64,000 nt of DNA from Sphingomonas kyeonggiensis (GTDB lineage: Bacteria; Pseudomonadota; Alphaproteobacteria; Sphingomonadales; Sphingomonadaceae), in assembly GCF_030812785.1 (NCBI RefSeq), contig NZ_JAUSTJ010000001.1, forward strand, positions 1,612,001 to 1,676,000. Reading direction: 5' to 3'. Under the pieces are notes generated by a model. That model did no database searches, was not told where the DNA came from, and was given only the letters and a program-made list of their open reading frames with translations. Each line of letters starts with the position of its first letter. The first letter of the stretch is position 1. Positions 17,043 to 27,289 of this stretch are shown piece after piece. The position numbers were made by a program, and so were the translations under genes.

Positions 17043-17252
17043 ATGCCCGGGACGATCGCCCCGGAGATCGTCGCGTGCATCGCACGCGGCGGCCAGCCCA
17101 GCGAGGCCGATCTGCAGCGGGTGGCGGCGCACATCCGGCGCGATCTCGAGACCGCGCTCGGGTTCGGCAGACGGCCCGGACCATCGGCGCCGGATCGGGT
17201 CGCCACCGAGGCAATCCGCGCGGCGCGTGCCGCGCTGGAAGGTGCTCCCTGA
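17043..17252 (+). CDS. Hypothetical protein (69 aa)
   Basis: It starts at the ATG right after the stop of the 76-residue gene, a spacing that implies coupled translation. The sequence is helical (APEIVACIARGGQPSEADLQ, RVAAHIRRDLETALGFGR, TEAIRAARAALEGAP). It ends just before a strong terminator, so it closes the hsp20 group. There is no recognised domain. Confidence 0.6.
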   Translation: MPGTIAPEIVACIARGGQPSEADLQRVAAHIRRDLETALGFGRRPGPSAPDRVATEAIRAARAALEGAP

Positions 17253-17257
17253 AACAG

Positions 17258-17286
17258 GACGCCGGCTGCCTTAGGCAGCCGGCGTC
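17258..17286 (+). terminator. Intrinsic terminator of the hsp20 group
   Basis: A perfect 13-bp stem (GACGCCGGCTGCC / GGCAGCCGGCGTC) with loop TTA begins 5 bases after the last stop and is followed by CAGTCTTT. Confidence 0.8.
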
Positions 17287-17340
17287 CAGTCTTTCGGAAA
17301 TAGCGCGTCGCCGATATCGTCCGCGCGTCGCGCCGCGCCG

Positions 17341-17607
17341 TCAGCGAAGGCTGCCGCGCCGCACCAGGTTGACGATGCCGAGCAGCACGACGGCGCCGAG
17401 CAGCGAGACCAGGAACGAGGTCACCGTCAGCGGTGCGTTGTTGATCGAGCCGCCGACGACGATGAGGGCGCCGATAAAACCGATAAAGGCGCCGACGATC
17501 CCCACCACGATGTTGAGGAAGACGGCCGGCTGTGCATCGGTCCGCATGATCATGCTCGCGAGCCACCCGATCACGCCGCCCACGACCAGCCACAAAATGA
17601 ATCCCAT
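17341..17607 (-). CDS. GlsB/YeaQ/YmgE-family stress membrane protein
   Basis: The start at 17607 follows AGAGAAGATCG and gives 88 residues with three hydrophobic segments: MGFILWLVVGGVIGWLASMI, AVFLNIVVGIVGAFIGFIGA and SFLVSLLGAVVLLGIVNLV. The glycine spacing in WLVVGGVIGWLAS and NIVVGIVGA is the family signature. Members are small inner-membrane proteins induced by general stress, with no defined biochemical role. It is the last gene of a minus-strand group with the permease-like gene upstream. Confidence 0.85.
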   Translation of the reverse strand: MGFILWLVVGGVIGWLASMIMRTDAQPAVFLNIVVGIVGAFIGFIGALIVVGGSINNAPLTVTSFLVSLLGAVVLLGIVNLVRRGSLR

Positions 17608-17689
17608 CGATCTTCTCTTTGCGCAAGGCGAGACGCGCCGGCCATGGTGCAGGTTCCCGCACGCCGGAGCCCGATGCCGGACGGCGCCG

Positions 17690-18100
17690 TCAATAGCGCG
17701 CCAGCAGGCGCTCGACCGTCGGGCGGGTCGTCGTCTCCTTGCCATGGTCCTGGGCGATGTCCTTCTCGAGCGCGTCGCGGATCTCGCAGATCTGCGCATC
17801 GGTCAGGTGCTCGATGCCGACGAACTCGCCGCGCGCCTTGTCGACGGCGCGCAGCAGTTCGTCGAGCTTGGCCTGCATCGCGGCGCCGTCGCGGTTCTGG
17901 CTGTTCTGGATCAGGAAGACGGCGAGGAAGGTGAGCACGGTCGTCGCGGTGTTCACGATCAGCTGCCAGGTGTCCGAATAGTGGAGCAGCGGACCGCTCG
18001 CGGCCCAGAGCAGCACGAACGCGACCGAGATGATGAAGGCCAGGGGATGCCCCATCAGCGAGGCCGAGCGGCTCGCTACGCGCGTGAAGAATTGGTCCAT
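17690..18100 (-). CDS. Low-affinity iron permease family membrane protein
   Basis: The ATG at 18100 follows AAGGAGGAAAAG. The 136-residue protein has two membrane helices (PLAFIISVAFVLLWAASGPL; LIVNTATTVLTFLAVFLIQN), then SQNRDGAAMQAKLDELLRAV, which is the core signature of the Iron_permease family, and a charged tail. The family is named after a fungal transporter, but bacterial members are too small to be proven transporters. Upstream, CGTT at 18130-18133 on the minus strand lies 17 bases after GAAAC, a weak match to the general-stress promoter. Confidence 0.8.
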   Translation of the reverse strand: MDQFFTRVASRSASLMGHPLAFIISVAFVLLWAASGPLLHYSDTWQLIVNTATTVLTFLAVFLIQNSQNRDGAAMQAKLDELLRAVDKARGEFVGIEHLTDAQICEIRDALEKDIAQDHGKETTTRPTVERLLARY

Positions 18101-18191
18101 CTTTTCCTCCTTGCTCAGGTGGAAGGAGCAACGAAGCGTCATTCGCGCCGGTTTCACCCGGCGAACGGGTCGCCACCGCTCTCTTGCGCCG

Positions 18192-18971
18192 TCACTGGGC
18201 CGGTTTGACCGATACGGACTGGTTCTCCATCACCGCCTCGCCAAAGGCGGTCAGGAACGCGACGTCGGCGGCGTCTCGACCGATGCCGATCTTTGCCATC
18301 TCCGCCTCCGTCGCCATGCCGGTCGCGTCGAGCAGGTGCCATTCGCCGCCGAGGAATATCTCGGCGACCGCATGGAAGTCCTGAGGCTCGACGCCCAGGG
18401 CGTAGACACTCGCGATGCGCGCGGGAATGCCTGCTGCGCGGGCGAGGGTGATCAGGACGTGCGCATAGTCGCGGCAGACGCCCTCGCGCCGGATGAACGT
18501 ATCGGCGGCGGTGGTCTCGGTATTGCTTACCCCTGGGACGTAGCGAAAGTTGCGCTGGATCCAATCGCGCATCGCGAGCACCCTGGGCCCGCCATCGATA
18601 CTACCGAACTCAGCGGCCACGAAGCTCTGGAACTGGTCGGCGGGACAATAGCGCGACGCCATCAGATATTGGACCGTCTCGCCGGGCAGCTGGTGGGGCG
18701 GCACGATCGCGAGGTCGGCGCACTCGGTCAGCAGCCGCTGGAGGGAGACTATAGCGCGGTAGCTGACAAGGAGCCGGCCTTCCGCGCGCACCCAAATCCG
18801 CTCGCCGATGCCGTCTTGTGCCGGGACGCGCGCGAAATGCGCATGCGGCGAAACCTCGATATGCGCCTTCTCGACGCACTGTTCGGGGATCGCCGCCGCC
18901 TCGAGCTGCAACAGGATGTCGGTCGGCTGGGCCAGCCGGTAGGCGATCTCGGTATGGATATCGATCTTCAT
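18192..18971 (-). CDS. Transglutaminase-like cysteine peptidase family protein
   Basis: 259 residues starting MKIDIHTEIAYRL. The N-terminal beta-sandwich typical of this bacterial group (YRLAQPTDILLQLEAAAIP) is followed by the catalytic core: Cys in REGVCRDYAHVLITLARAAG, His in DFHAVAEIFL and Asp in HLLDATG. Related proteins are often found with circularly permuted ATP-grasp or alpha-E genes, which are absent here. It probably cleaves or crosslinks peptides in the cytoplasm; the substrate is unknown. A longer frame upstream lacks a better start. Confidence 0.85.
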   Translation of the reverse strand: MKIDIHTEIAYRLAQPTDILLQLEAAAIPEQCVEKAHIEVSPHAHFARVPAQDGIGERIWVRAEGRLLVSYRAIVSLQRLLTECADLAIVPPHQLPGETVQYLMASRYCPADQFQSFVAAEFGSIDGGPRVLAMRDWIQRNFRYVPGVSNTETTAADTFIRREGVCRDYAHVLITLARAAGIPARIASVYALGVEPQDFHAVAEIFLGGEWHLLDATGMATEAEMAKIGIGRDAADVAFLTAFGEAVMENQSVSVKPAQ

Positions 18972-19160
18972 GCGCGCCGCAACGCGCCGGAATTGGCTTG
19001 GGACCCGGCCGACACGGGTGCGGCGTAAAATTGGCTGAAAGACAGTGGCCCCGAGATTTGCGAAAGGTCCGCGAGAAGCGTTTGCAGACACGCCCGCCTG
19101 ATAACTCGAGGCTAAGCCTGCGGTGCTGCAACCGATTGATTAATTGCGCATTGTGTCGGC

Positions 19161-19403
19161 ATGCCCCTCTATCATTTCCAGGTCGCCCGCCACGGCGACG
19201 CCGAGATTTTCGGACGTGAGAGCCATGATTGCAGGGACCTGCCGGCGGCGCTGAGGAAGGCGCATTCGCGCGCTCGTGCGTTCCTGCGCCACTACGCCCG
19301 CTGCCGGCCAGAGGAAGTCCGGGGAACCCTCGATATCCAGGACGCAGGCAACCATGTCGTTGCGCGTATCTATCTCTCCGAGTTGGCGCACCAGATCTCA
19401 TAG
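19161..19403 (+). CDS. DUF6894-family protein (80 aa)
   Basis: The protein starts MPLYHFQVARHGDAEIFGRE and continues with DLPAALRKAHSRARAFLRHY and LDIQDAGNHVVARIYLSEL. A strand-helix-strand layout with a final V-x-x-x-LSE motif characterises DUF6894, common in rhizobia and sphingomonads. A second copy is at 20402, and a Crp-type regulator is beside each copy. The function is unknown. Confidence 0.8.
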   Translation: MPLYHFQVARHGDAEIFGRESHDCRDLPAALRKAHSRARAFLRHYARCRPEEVRGTLDIQDAGNHVVARIYLSELAHQIS

Positions 19404-19474
19404 CGGGCACCGTCCTCGGCAGAGGCCGACCGGCGATCGTCAGTTGAGGATCGCCTGGCCCTTGCCCTCGGCGG

Positions 19475-20230
19475 TCATTGCGCCGTGGCCGGAGAAGCTG
19501 CCGCGGGACCTGCCCGCAGATAGTCGCCCTCGAATTCCGCGGCGCGCGCGAGGCGCGGCCAATCTGGAACCTCGATGATCCGTCCGCGCGCGATCGCCAG
19601 GCCCTCGGCGCGCAGATCTTGAAAGGTTCTGCTTACATGCACGGGCGTCAGGCCCAGGACATCGGCCAAGAGCATCTGCGACGCATCGAGCCGAAAATGC
19701 TGCCGCGACCCTAGGCCAGTAGCCTCCAGGCGCAGGCCCATCTCGCAAAGCAGATGGGCAAGGCGTGTCCGGGCGTCGCGTCGGCCCAAGCCGACCAGCC
19801 ATTCCGCGGTGATTCCCGCCTGCACCGCCGTCTCGCGCCACAAGGCCCACGCGACCGCGGGATATTCCTGCGCGATCCCTAGTACGGCGCTACACGACAG
19901 GCTCAGTGCCAGCGTGTCGCAGCCGGTACCCACCTCCCAGCCGCGTCGTATCCCGATCGCCTTATCGAGTCCGCAAAGGTCGCCAGGGACGTAGAGCGCT
20001 GCGACCTGGCGTCGTCCGCCGGCGAGCTGGCGGACGCCGGCCAGCAAACCCTCAATGACGAGGTAGAGGCGATCGTCGCCGTCGCCCTGCGTAATCTGGG
20101 CAGCGGCTCGGCAACGAACGACTGTACCGGAAAGCGCCAGGATAGCCTGGCGCTCGCATGCACCCAGCCCGTGCTGCGCGGCAAGACGCTCGGCCACGCG
20201 CTCCAGCGCAAATTTTCCAACTCCCTGCAT
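19475..20230 (-). CDS. Crp/Fnr-family transcriptional regulator
   Basis: 251 residues from ATG 20230. An N-terminal cyclic-nucleotide-type beta roll (LYLVIEGLLAGVRQLAGGRR, QVAALYVPGDLCGLD) precedes a dimer helix and a winged-helix domain with RTRLAHLLCEMGLRLEA and LLADVLGLTPVHVSRTFQDL, the recognition helix. The Arg/Ser pair that grips cAMP phosphate is not evident, and no cysteine cluster for FeS is present, so the signal is probably something else. A 50% similar layout is seen in the second regulator at 20650. Confidence 0.88.
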   Translation of the reverse strand: MQGVGKFALERVAERLAAQHGLGACERQAILALSGTVVRCRAAAQITQGDGDDRLYLVIEGLLAGVRQLAGGRRQVAALYVPGDLCGLDKAIGIRRGWEVGTGCDTLALSLSCSAVLGIAQEYPAVAWALWRETAVQAGITAEWLVGLGRRDARTRLAHLLCEMGLRLEATGLGSRQHFRLDASQMLLADVLGLTPVHVSRTFQDLRAEGLAIARGRIIEVPDWPRLARAAEFEGDYLRAGPAAASPATAQ

Positions 20231-20401
20231 GCGCGCACCCTAGGGGCAAGATCGGCGCCCCTGTCGCGCTGCTTCCCGTTTGGGCGGGAGTAATTCCACA
20301 ACCTGGGTTGGTTTCAGCCGGCAAACGCAGCGCGCGCAGCTGCATCTGCTGGATCCGACGAAAGCTTGAAACCTCTTGCTTTCGAGGAAGTTATCGCCGC
20401 C

Positions 20402-20653
20402 ATGCGGTATTTCTTCCATATCCAGAACGGCAATGGCTGCACCCGGGACGAGGAAGGCCAGGAATTCGTAGATCTCGATGCGGCCCGCCAGTCCGCGCTG
20501 ACGGGCATCCGGTCGGTTCTCGGAGAGGAACTGATGCGTGGCATCGTCGACCTCTCCGGACGCCTGGATATCTGCGACGCGGACGACAGGGTACTTCTGT
20601 CGATTCCCTTCACAGAGGCCGTCCTGGTCCAGCGAACGCGGATGGAGCAATGA
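20402..20653 (+). CDS. DUF6894-family protein (83 aa)
   Basis: It starts MRYFFHIQNGNGCTRDEEGQ, a standard DUF6894 opening (YFFxxxNG...DxxG), then EFVDLDAARQSALTGIRSVL and a closing strand (LLSIPFTEAVLVQ). The stop overlaps the start of the following Crp-type gene (ATGA), so the two are translationally coupled. This is the clearest hint that DUF6894 proteins of this type work with such regulators. Confidence 0.85.
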   Translation: MRYFFHIQNGNGCTRDEEGQEFVDLDAARQSALTGIRSVLGEELMRGIVDLSGRLDICDADDRVLLSIPFTEAVLVQRTRMEQ

Positions 20654-21369
20654 TCGAGAAGCATCTCCGGATGCTCCGGGTCCGCGACGATGTCTCGCTC
20701 GAGGAAGAAGCTGTGCTGCTTGCGCTGATTTCCGAGACGCGCGAAGTGCCGGCGAAGACGAATTTCATTCGCGCCGGGCAACGCTTGTCCAGCTCGACCT
20801 TGCTGCTCGAGGGCATGATGTGCCGTCACAAGGACCTACGCGAAGGCGAGCGCCAGATCACTGATTTGCATCTCGCCGGCGATTTCGTCGACCTGCACGG
20901 CTTTACCCTGAAGCGCCTGGATCATCACCTGATGACGCTGACGCCGTGCAAGGTCGCTATCGTACCGCACGAGCGCCTGAAGTCGCTGTCGGAGCACCAT
21001 CCGCACCTTTCGCGCCTATACTGGTTTTGCACCAACATGGACGCGGCGTCGCACCGCGAGTGGGAATTGTCGCTCGGTCGCAGGATGGCGATCGCTCGCG
21101 TCTCGCACCTGCTGTGCGAGCTTCGCATCCGCTTCGAACTGGTCGGCATGACAAATGGCCCCGCCTTCGCACTTCCCCTGACCCAGGTCGAACTCGCCGA
21201 ATGTGTCGGGCTGACTCCCGTCCACGTCAATCGCATCGTCCGACAATTGCGCGAGCGCGGACTCGCCGATGTCCGGCGCGGCCACGTTAAGATACTGGAC
21301 CTGCCGGGACTGGAAACGCTTGCCGAGTTCGACCCGAACTATCTCTATCTCGAGAAATTGCCGCGTTGA
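20650..21369 (+). CDS. Crp/Fnr-family transcriptional regulator
   Basis: 239 residues. The beta-roll shows LEEEAVLLALISETREVPAK and ERQITDLHLAGDFVDLHGF; the DNA-binding end reads RVSHLLCELRIRFELVGM and LAECVGLTPVHVNRIVRQL. The helix TPVHVNRIVRQL parallels TPVHVSRTFQDL in the neighbour at 19475, so both may bind related sites. It starts inside the stop of the DUF6894 gene (ATGA overlap). The effector is unknown, and canonical cAMP ligands are not visible. Confidence 0.88.
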   Translation: MIEKHLRMLRVRDDVSLEEEAVLLALISETREVPAKTNFIRAGQRLSSSTLLLEGMMCRHKDLREGERQITDLHLAGDFVDLHGFTLKRLDHHLMTLTPCKVAIVPHERLKSLSEHHPHLSRLYWFCTNMDAASHREWELSLGRRMAIARVSHLLCELRIRFELVGMTNGPAFALPLTQVELAECVGLTPVHVNRIVRQLRERGLADVRRGHVKILDLPGLETLAEFDPNYLYLEKLPR

Positions 21370-21793
21370 GCCCTTTTGACGCCTGAAGCGGGACGTGGCA
21401 CCTGCAGCGGCCAAGCCTTGCGCGGAAGACGGCGGCGACCCGATCGATCGCGGGATATGCCTTGCGCTCGCTTGTCGGACTGGCGGCGTGGAGAAGATGA
21501 CAGCCCTTCAGGCTCGATTGCGCAGCCTGCTCCCGAGACTACCCTGGGCCGGTGCAGGCGGGTTAGCTTCGCGTATCAGTGCCTCGACTTCGCCATCGTT
21601 GCCTTCGGGCCGGAATCCAGCCCAGCATTTTATTGAGCGACACTGCCATCCTTTCGGGATCGCACGCGGACACGCGCATGGGGCTTGAGCGTCCGCGTCA
21701 CGAAGCCCTAGCCGCGCGTCTCGGGCAAGCCGTCGCCGCCGCGCCGTTCCGATCTAATAATCCATGTTATCAAATGCTTGAAACCGCACCGTA
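21370..21793. other. Spacer with no supported gene
   Basis: This 424-base stretch follows the second Crp gene. A 97-codon plus frame (21395-21688) is rich in Ser/Pro/Arg with no ribosome site, and I reject it. The end (21755-21790) is AT-richer and probably carries the promoter of the next gene. Confidence 0.4.
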
Positions 21794-22750
21794 ATGGGGA
21801 ACGGCGGAGATGGCGACACGTTCAGCGAGCAGGAAATCCCGGAGATGATGATGCTTGCCACCGCCGACCGACGAACCCAGCGCGGTTCGCAGTTCCTTAC
21901 CGACAGCTTCCAGCGCGGACTGGCGCACTGGAATCGCGAGCGGCTTGCGCCCGGGCTCGCCGACGACGACTGGCAGAAGATTTTCGAGCGCGACGTCAAG
22001 ATGCAGCGGCTCGAGGGCGGTTTCCTTGAGGAGCTGCGCGCCGAGGTTTCCGAGGAAGCGGCAGCGGCGCCGACCGATGTCGAGGGCTTTGTCGCCTGGT
22101 TCGAAGGGCTGAAGGCGACCGGACCCGGCCAAGGTGATCCGCTGTTTCCGTGGCTGGCGGAGACGGCCGATCGCGACCAGCTTCGCTGGTTCTTCGAGCA
22201 GGAGGCCGCCGGAGAGGCGGGGTTCGACGATCTGGTCGCGATGACGCAGGTGAAGCTGCCGGTGCGCCCCAAGCTTGAGCTCGCCCGCAACTATTGGGAC
22301 GAGATGGGGCACGGTACCCAGAAGGGCATGCACGGGCCGATGCTCGACGCGCTGGTCGAGACGCTCGAAGTCGCGCCGGTGATCGAGAACACCGTGTGGG
22401 AGAGCCTGTGCCTCGCCAATGCGATGACAGCGATGGCGACGCAGCGCCGTTATGCCTGGCATTCGGTGGGCGCGCTTGGCGTGATCGAGCTGACCGCGCC
22501 GGGCCGCGCCGCGCTGGTGGCCGAGGGGCTCAAGCGCGTCGGCCTGAGCCCGAAGGAAGCACGCTATTTCACACTGCACGCGGTGCTCGACGTCAAGCAC
22601 AGCGAGGATTGGAATCGCGAGGCGATCCGCCCGGCGGTGGAGGAGGATCCGCGCCGCGCCACCGCGATGGCCGAGGGTGCGCTGATCCGCCTGCGCTGCG
22701 GCGAGCGCTGCTTCGCGCGCTACCGCGCGCAGTTGATGCCCGGCGCCTGA
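21794..22750 (+). CDS. Iron-containing redox enzyme family protein (haem-oxygenase-like fold)
   Basis: 318 residues, all helical. WFFEQEAAGEAGFDDLV and ARNYWDEMGHGTQKGMHGPM provide the Glu and His ligands expected of haem-oxygenase-like diiron oxidases, and YFTLHAVLDVKHSEDW near the end supplies another HxxxxxxH-type pair. Such proteins oxidise fatty acids or amino-acid derivatives in other organisms; the substrate here is unknown. The start is uncertain: ATG 21794 has no clear ribosome site and ATGs at 21845-21853 are alternatives. Catalase follows 100 bases downstream on the same strand. Confidence 0.75.
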   Translation: MGNGGDGDTFSEQEIPEMMMLATADRRTQRGSQFLTDSFQRGLAHWNRERLAPGLADDDWQKIFERDVKMQRLEGGFLEELRAEVSEEAAAAPTDVEGFVAWFEGLKATGPGQGDPLFPWLAETADRDQLRWFFEQEAAGEAGFDDLVAMTQVKLPVRPKLELARNYWDEMGHGTQKGMHGPMLDALVETLEVAPVIENTVWESLCLANAMTAMATQRRYAWHSVGALGVIELTAPGRAALVAEGLKRVGLSPKEARYFTLHAVLDVKHSEDWNREAIRPAVEEDPRRATAMAEGALIRLRCGERCFARYRAQLMPGA

Positions 22751-22849
22751 CCGGTCCCGCCGGGCGATCCCGGCGATCGACGAACGAACGACGTCACCGG
22801 GCACCCAGGCAATCGGCGCCGGGCGCCCGGCTCAAAGGGAGATGCGGAG

Positions 22850-24994
<2,145 letters not shown>

Positions 24995-25093
24995 GGTGGC
25001 GCGTGGGACGCGCCGCGCGGCGCGTCGCTTTGGCAACCAAGTCGATCGCCGGGAACCGGCCCGCTGCCTGGATATCGCCGGTAGGGCCCGTAA

Positions 25094-25321
25094 CTATGGC
25101 GTGGTGCCCTGCGCCGAGGGCGGACGTCCTGTGCGTCGGGCCGTCTCGCCGCGCGCGCGCCGCGCCGTGTCGCGCAGCTGCCGCCGGATCGTTGGCCCGA
25201 CCAGATGAGAGGCGACGTGCGAATACCCCTCGGCGGTGAGCTTGCGCTCGATTTGGTCGATGCGCTCGAACTCACCGGTTCCGGCGAGTTCGAGCGCCCG
25301 TTGGATCAGGTTCTTTTCCAT
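25094..25321 (-). CDS. Hypothetical protein (75 aa)
   Basis: ATG at 25321 opens MEKNLIQRALELAGTGEFER, followed by IDQIERKLTAEGYSHVASHL and a basic tail (RRQLRDTARRARGETARRTG). The first 60 residues look like a compact helical DNA- or RNA-binding module. Similar short proteins are frequent in sphingomonads, but I know no function. The longer frame starting at 25360 lacks support. Confidence 0.65.
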   Translation of the reverse strand: MEKNLIQRALELAGTGEFERIDQIERKLTAEGYSHVASHLVGPTIRRQLRDTARRARGETARRTGRPPSAQGTTP

Positions 25322-25392
25322 GCTCGAAGCTCTGCCGCCGGAGCCGAGCTCGCGCGCCAACCCAGGTTAAGAAAGGCCGGGCAAGGACCCGG

Positions 25393-25788
25393 TCAGCCGC
25401 GCAGGCTGTCGGGCACTACGCCGCCATTTTCGGCGAGCTTCGCCATCACTGCCTTGTGCAGGGCGATATTCTGCTCCGCGCTGCCTTTTTCGCCGGCATG
25501 GACGCCCAGTTCCTCTCCGAGCGCCTTGCGCGCCTCGAGGCTCGAATCGAGATCGAGCAGCTTGAGCAGGTCGACGATGGAGGTCTGGTAGTTGCCGCCG
25601 CCGCCCTTCATCTCCGCCATCTCCGAAAGTACGGCGCCGACATCGACGGCCGGATTGGGCGCGGGCGTCGCGTTGGGAGCCGGGGCGGGCGCCGGCGACG
25701 CGGGGCTCGGGGCCGGCGCCGGTGCGGACGCAGGCGTAGCGGCCTTGTGACCGAAGATCTTGTCCTTGATGCTGCTGAAGATGCCCAT
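25393..25788 (-). CDS. DUF3597-family protein
   Basis: 131 residues: an N-terminal MGIFSSIKDKIFGHKAAT, a 35-residue Ala/Pro linker, then the DUF3597 core (VDVGAVLSEMAEMKGGGGNY, TSIVDLLKLLDLDSSLEARK, ALGEELG, AEQNIALHKAVMAKLAENGG). The core is LysM-associated in some homologues. Upstream on this strand, CGAAC-N17-CGTT is a one-mismatch match to the general-stress promoter, divergent from that of the DUF4142 gene. The role is unknown. Confidence 0.88.
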   Translation of the reverse strand: MGIFSSIKDKIFGHKAATPASAPAPAPSPASPAPAPAPNATPAPNPAVDVGAVLSEMAEMKGGGGNYQTSIVDLLKLLDLDSSLEARKALGEELGVHAGEKGSAEQNIALHKAVMAKLAENGGVVPDSLRG

Positions 25789-25851
25789 GGCCTGCTCCTT
25801 GTCTCCTGGCGTCGGGCGAGAAAACGCGGAACCGCTTCAAAGGGTTCGCGC

Positions 25852-25876
25852 GGAACGCGCCGGAAATGCGGGCGTT
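25852..25876 (+). promoter_or_regulatory. General-stress (EcfG-type) promoter
   Basis: GGAAC at 25852-25856 and CGTT at 25873-25876 with exactly 16 bases between them match the alphaproteobacterial EcfG consensus. It lies 42 bases before the DUF4142 start. Confidence 0.75.
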
Positions 25877-25917
25877 GGAGGAGCGAGCCCGCAAGGGGCG
25901 ACAATCGGGAGGCAAGG

Positions 25918-26493
25918 ATGCACGCAGTTCGTTGGATGACGCTTGGCGCCGCGGCGCTGGCACTCGCAGGCTGTGGTTCGAAGACCGAGACCAGCTCCAC
26001 GGATACCACGACCGTCACCGCCAATAGCGATGGCACGATGGCCAACGACATGGCGATGGTCCCTGCCGCCTCGGCCGGAGAGACCTTCGCCAATGCGGCG
26101 GCGGCAAGCGACGCTTTCGAGATCGCGACGTCCCAGCTCGCCGATGCGCAGGGCGCTTCGGCCAAGACCAAGAAGTTCGCCGCCGACATGATCAAGGCGC
26201 ACACCGATTCGACCGCCAAGCTCAAGACCGCCGCGAGCGCCGCGACGCCGGCGATCGTTCCCGATGCCACGCTCACCGCCGAGCAGCAGCAGGTACTCGA
26301 CTCGCTCAAGGGCGTGAAGGGTGCCGATTTCGACAAGGCCTATGCGACGGCCCAGGTCGATGCTCACCAGAAGACGCTCGATGCGCTCAAGGCCAATGCC
26401 GGCGACAACGCCGTACCGCAGTCGCTGCGGGACTTCGCGGCCAAGCTGATCTCGACCGTCGCCGCGCACCTCAACATGGCCAAGTCGCTCTGA
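25918..26493 (+). CDS. DUF4142-family lipoprotein
   Basis: ATG at 25918 (after GGGAGGCAAGG) gives a 191-residue lipoprotein precursor: MHAVRWMTLGAAALALAGCG with a lipobox (LAGC). After a Ser/Thr-rich linker comes DUF4142 (FANAAAASDAFEIATSQLAD, KKFAADMIKAHTDSTAKLK, AQVDAHQKTLDALKAN), a ferritin-like helical bundle with conserved His. Members are periplasmic, stress-induced and functionally undefined. A consensus EcfG promoter lies directly upstream. Confidence 0.9.
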   Translation: MHAVRWMTLGAAALALAGCGSKTETSSTDTTTVTANSDGTMANDMAMVPAASAGETFANAAAASDAFEIATSQLADAQGASAKTKKFAADMIKAHTDSTAKLKTAASAATPAIVPDATLTAEQQQVLDSLKGVKGADFDKAYATAQVDAHQKTLDALKANAGDNAVPQSLRDFAAKLISTVAAHLNMAKSL

Positions 26494-26512
26494 CCGACGG
26501 CCTCGCGAGGCA

Positions 26513-27289
26513 ATGCGCGAGTCCGCCCCACGCTGGCCCCTGCAACTCTGGCTGGTCCGCCACGGCCAGAGCGCGGGCAATGTCGCGCGCGACGAGGCGC
26601 ATGCGGCCGGTCTCGAGCGCATCCCGCTGACGCTGCGCGACGTCGATGTCCCGCTGTCGGCGCTCGGCGAGCAGCAGGCGGAGGCGCTCGGCCGCTGGTT
26701 CGCGCGCGGCTGCGGCAACGGCCTGCCCGACGTGATCCTTTCCAGCCCCTATGTCCGCTCGAGGGACACGGCCCGCCGCTTCCGCGACGCGGGCGGTGCG
26801 GAGCCAGAGGAGCCGGTCTGCGTCGACGAACGGCTGCGCGAGAAGGAGTTCGGCATCCTGGACGGGCTCACCACCGCGGGCGTCGCAGCGCAGGAGCCCC
26901 AGCAGGCGGAATTTCGCCGGCTGCTCGGCAAATTCTACCATCGTCCGCCCGGCGGCGAGAGCTGGGCAGACGTGATTCTCAGGCTGCGCAGCCTGCTCGA
27001 TACCGTGTCGCTCCACTACGGCGGGCGCCGCGTCATGATCGTCGCCCACCAGGTCGTAGTGCTGTGCCTGCGCTACATCCTCGAGAATATGAGCGAGGAG
27101 GAGATTCTGGCCGTCGACAGGCTCGGCGATGTCGCCAATTGCTCGGTGACCGAATATCTCTTCGACGCATCGTCGGGCAAGGACGGCGGGCTCGTGCTGG
27201 TCCGGTACAATGAAGTGGCGCCGATGGAGGAAGATCCCGCGGCGCAAGTGACGCGCGCGCCCGACGCGCGCGTCGCCGCACGCGGATGA
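26513..27289 (+). CDS. Histidine phosphatase family protein
   Basis: 258 residues. The catalytic RHG motif is in LWLVRHGQSAGNVARDEA, the second His in VMIVAHQVVVLCLRY, and the acid/base Glu is probably in EKEFGILDG. GLPDVILSSPYVRSRDTARR fits the phosphoglycerate-mutase-like core. It overlaps the next gene by 4 bases (ATGA), so phosphatase and NAD(P)HX dehydratase are made together. The substrate is not deducible. Confidence 0.88.
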   Translation: MRESAPRWPLQLWLVRHGQSAGNVARDEAHAAGLERIPLTLRDVDVPLSALGEQQAEALGRWFARGCGNGLPDVILSSPYVRSRDTARRFRDAGGAEPEEPVCVDERLREKEFGILDGLTTAGVAAQEPQQAEFRRLLGKFYHRPPGGESWADVILRLRSLLDTVSLHYGGRRVMIVAHQVVVLCLRYILENMSEEEILAVDRLGDVANCSVTEYLFDASSGKDGGLVLVRYNEVAPMEEDPAAQVTRAPDARVAARG

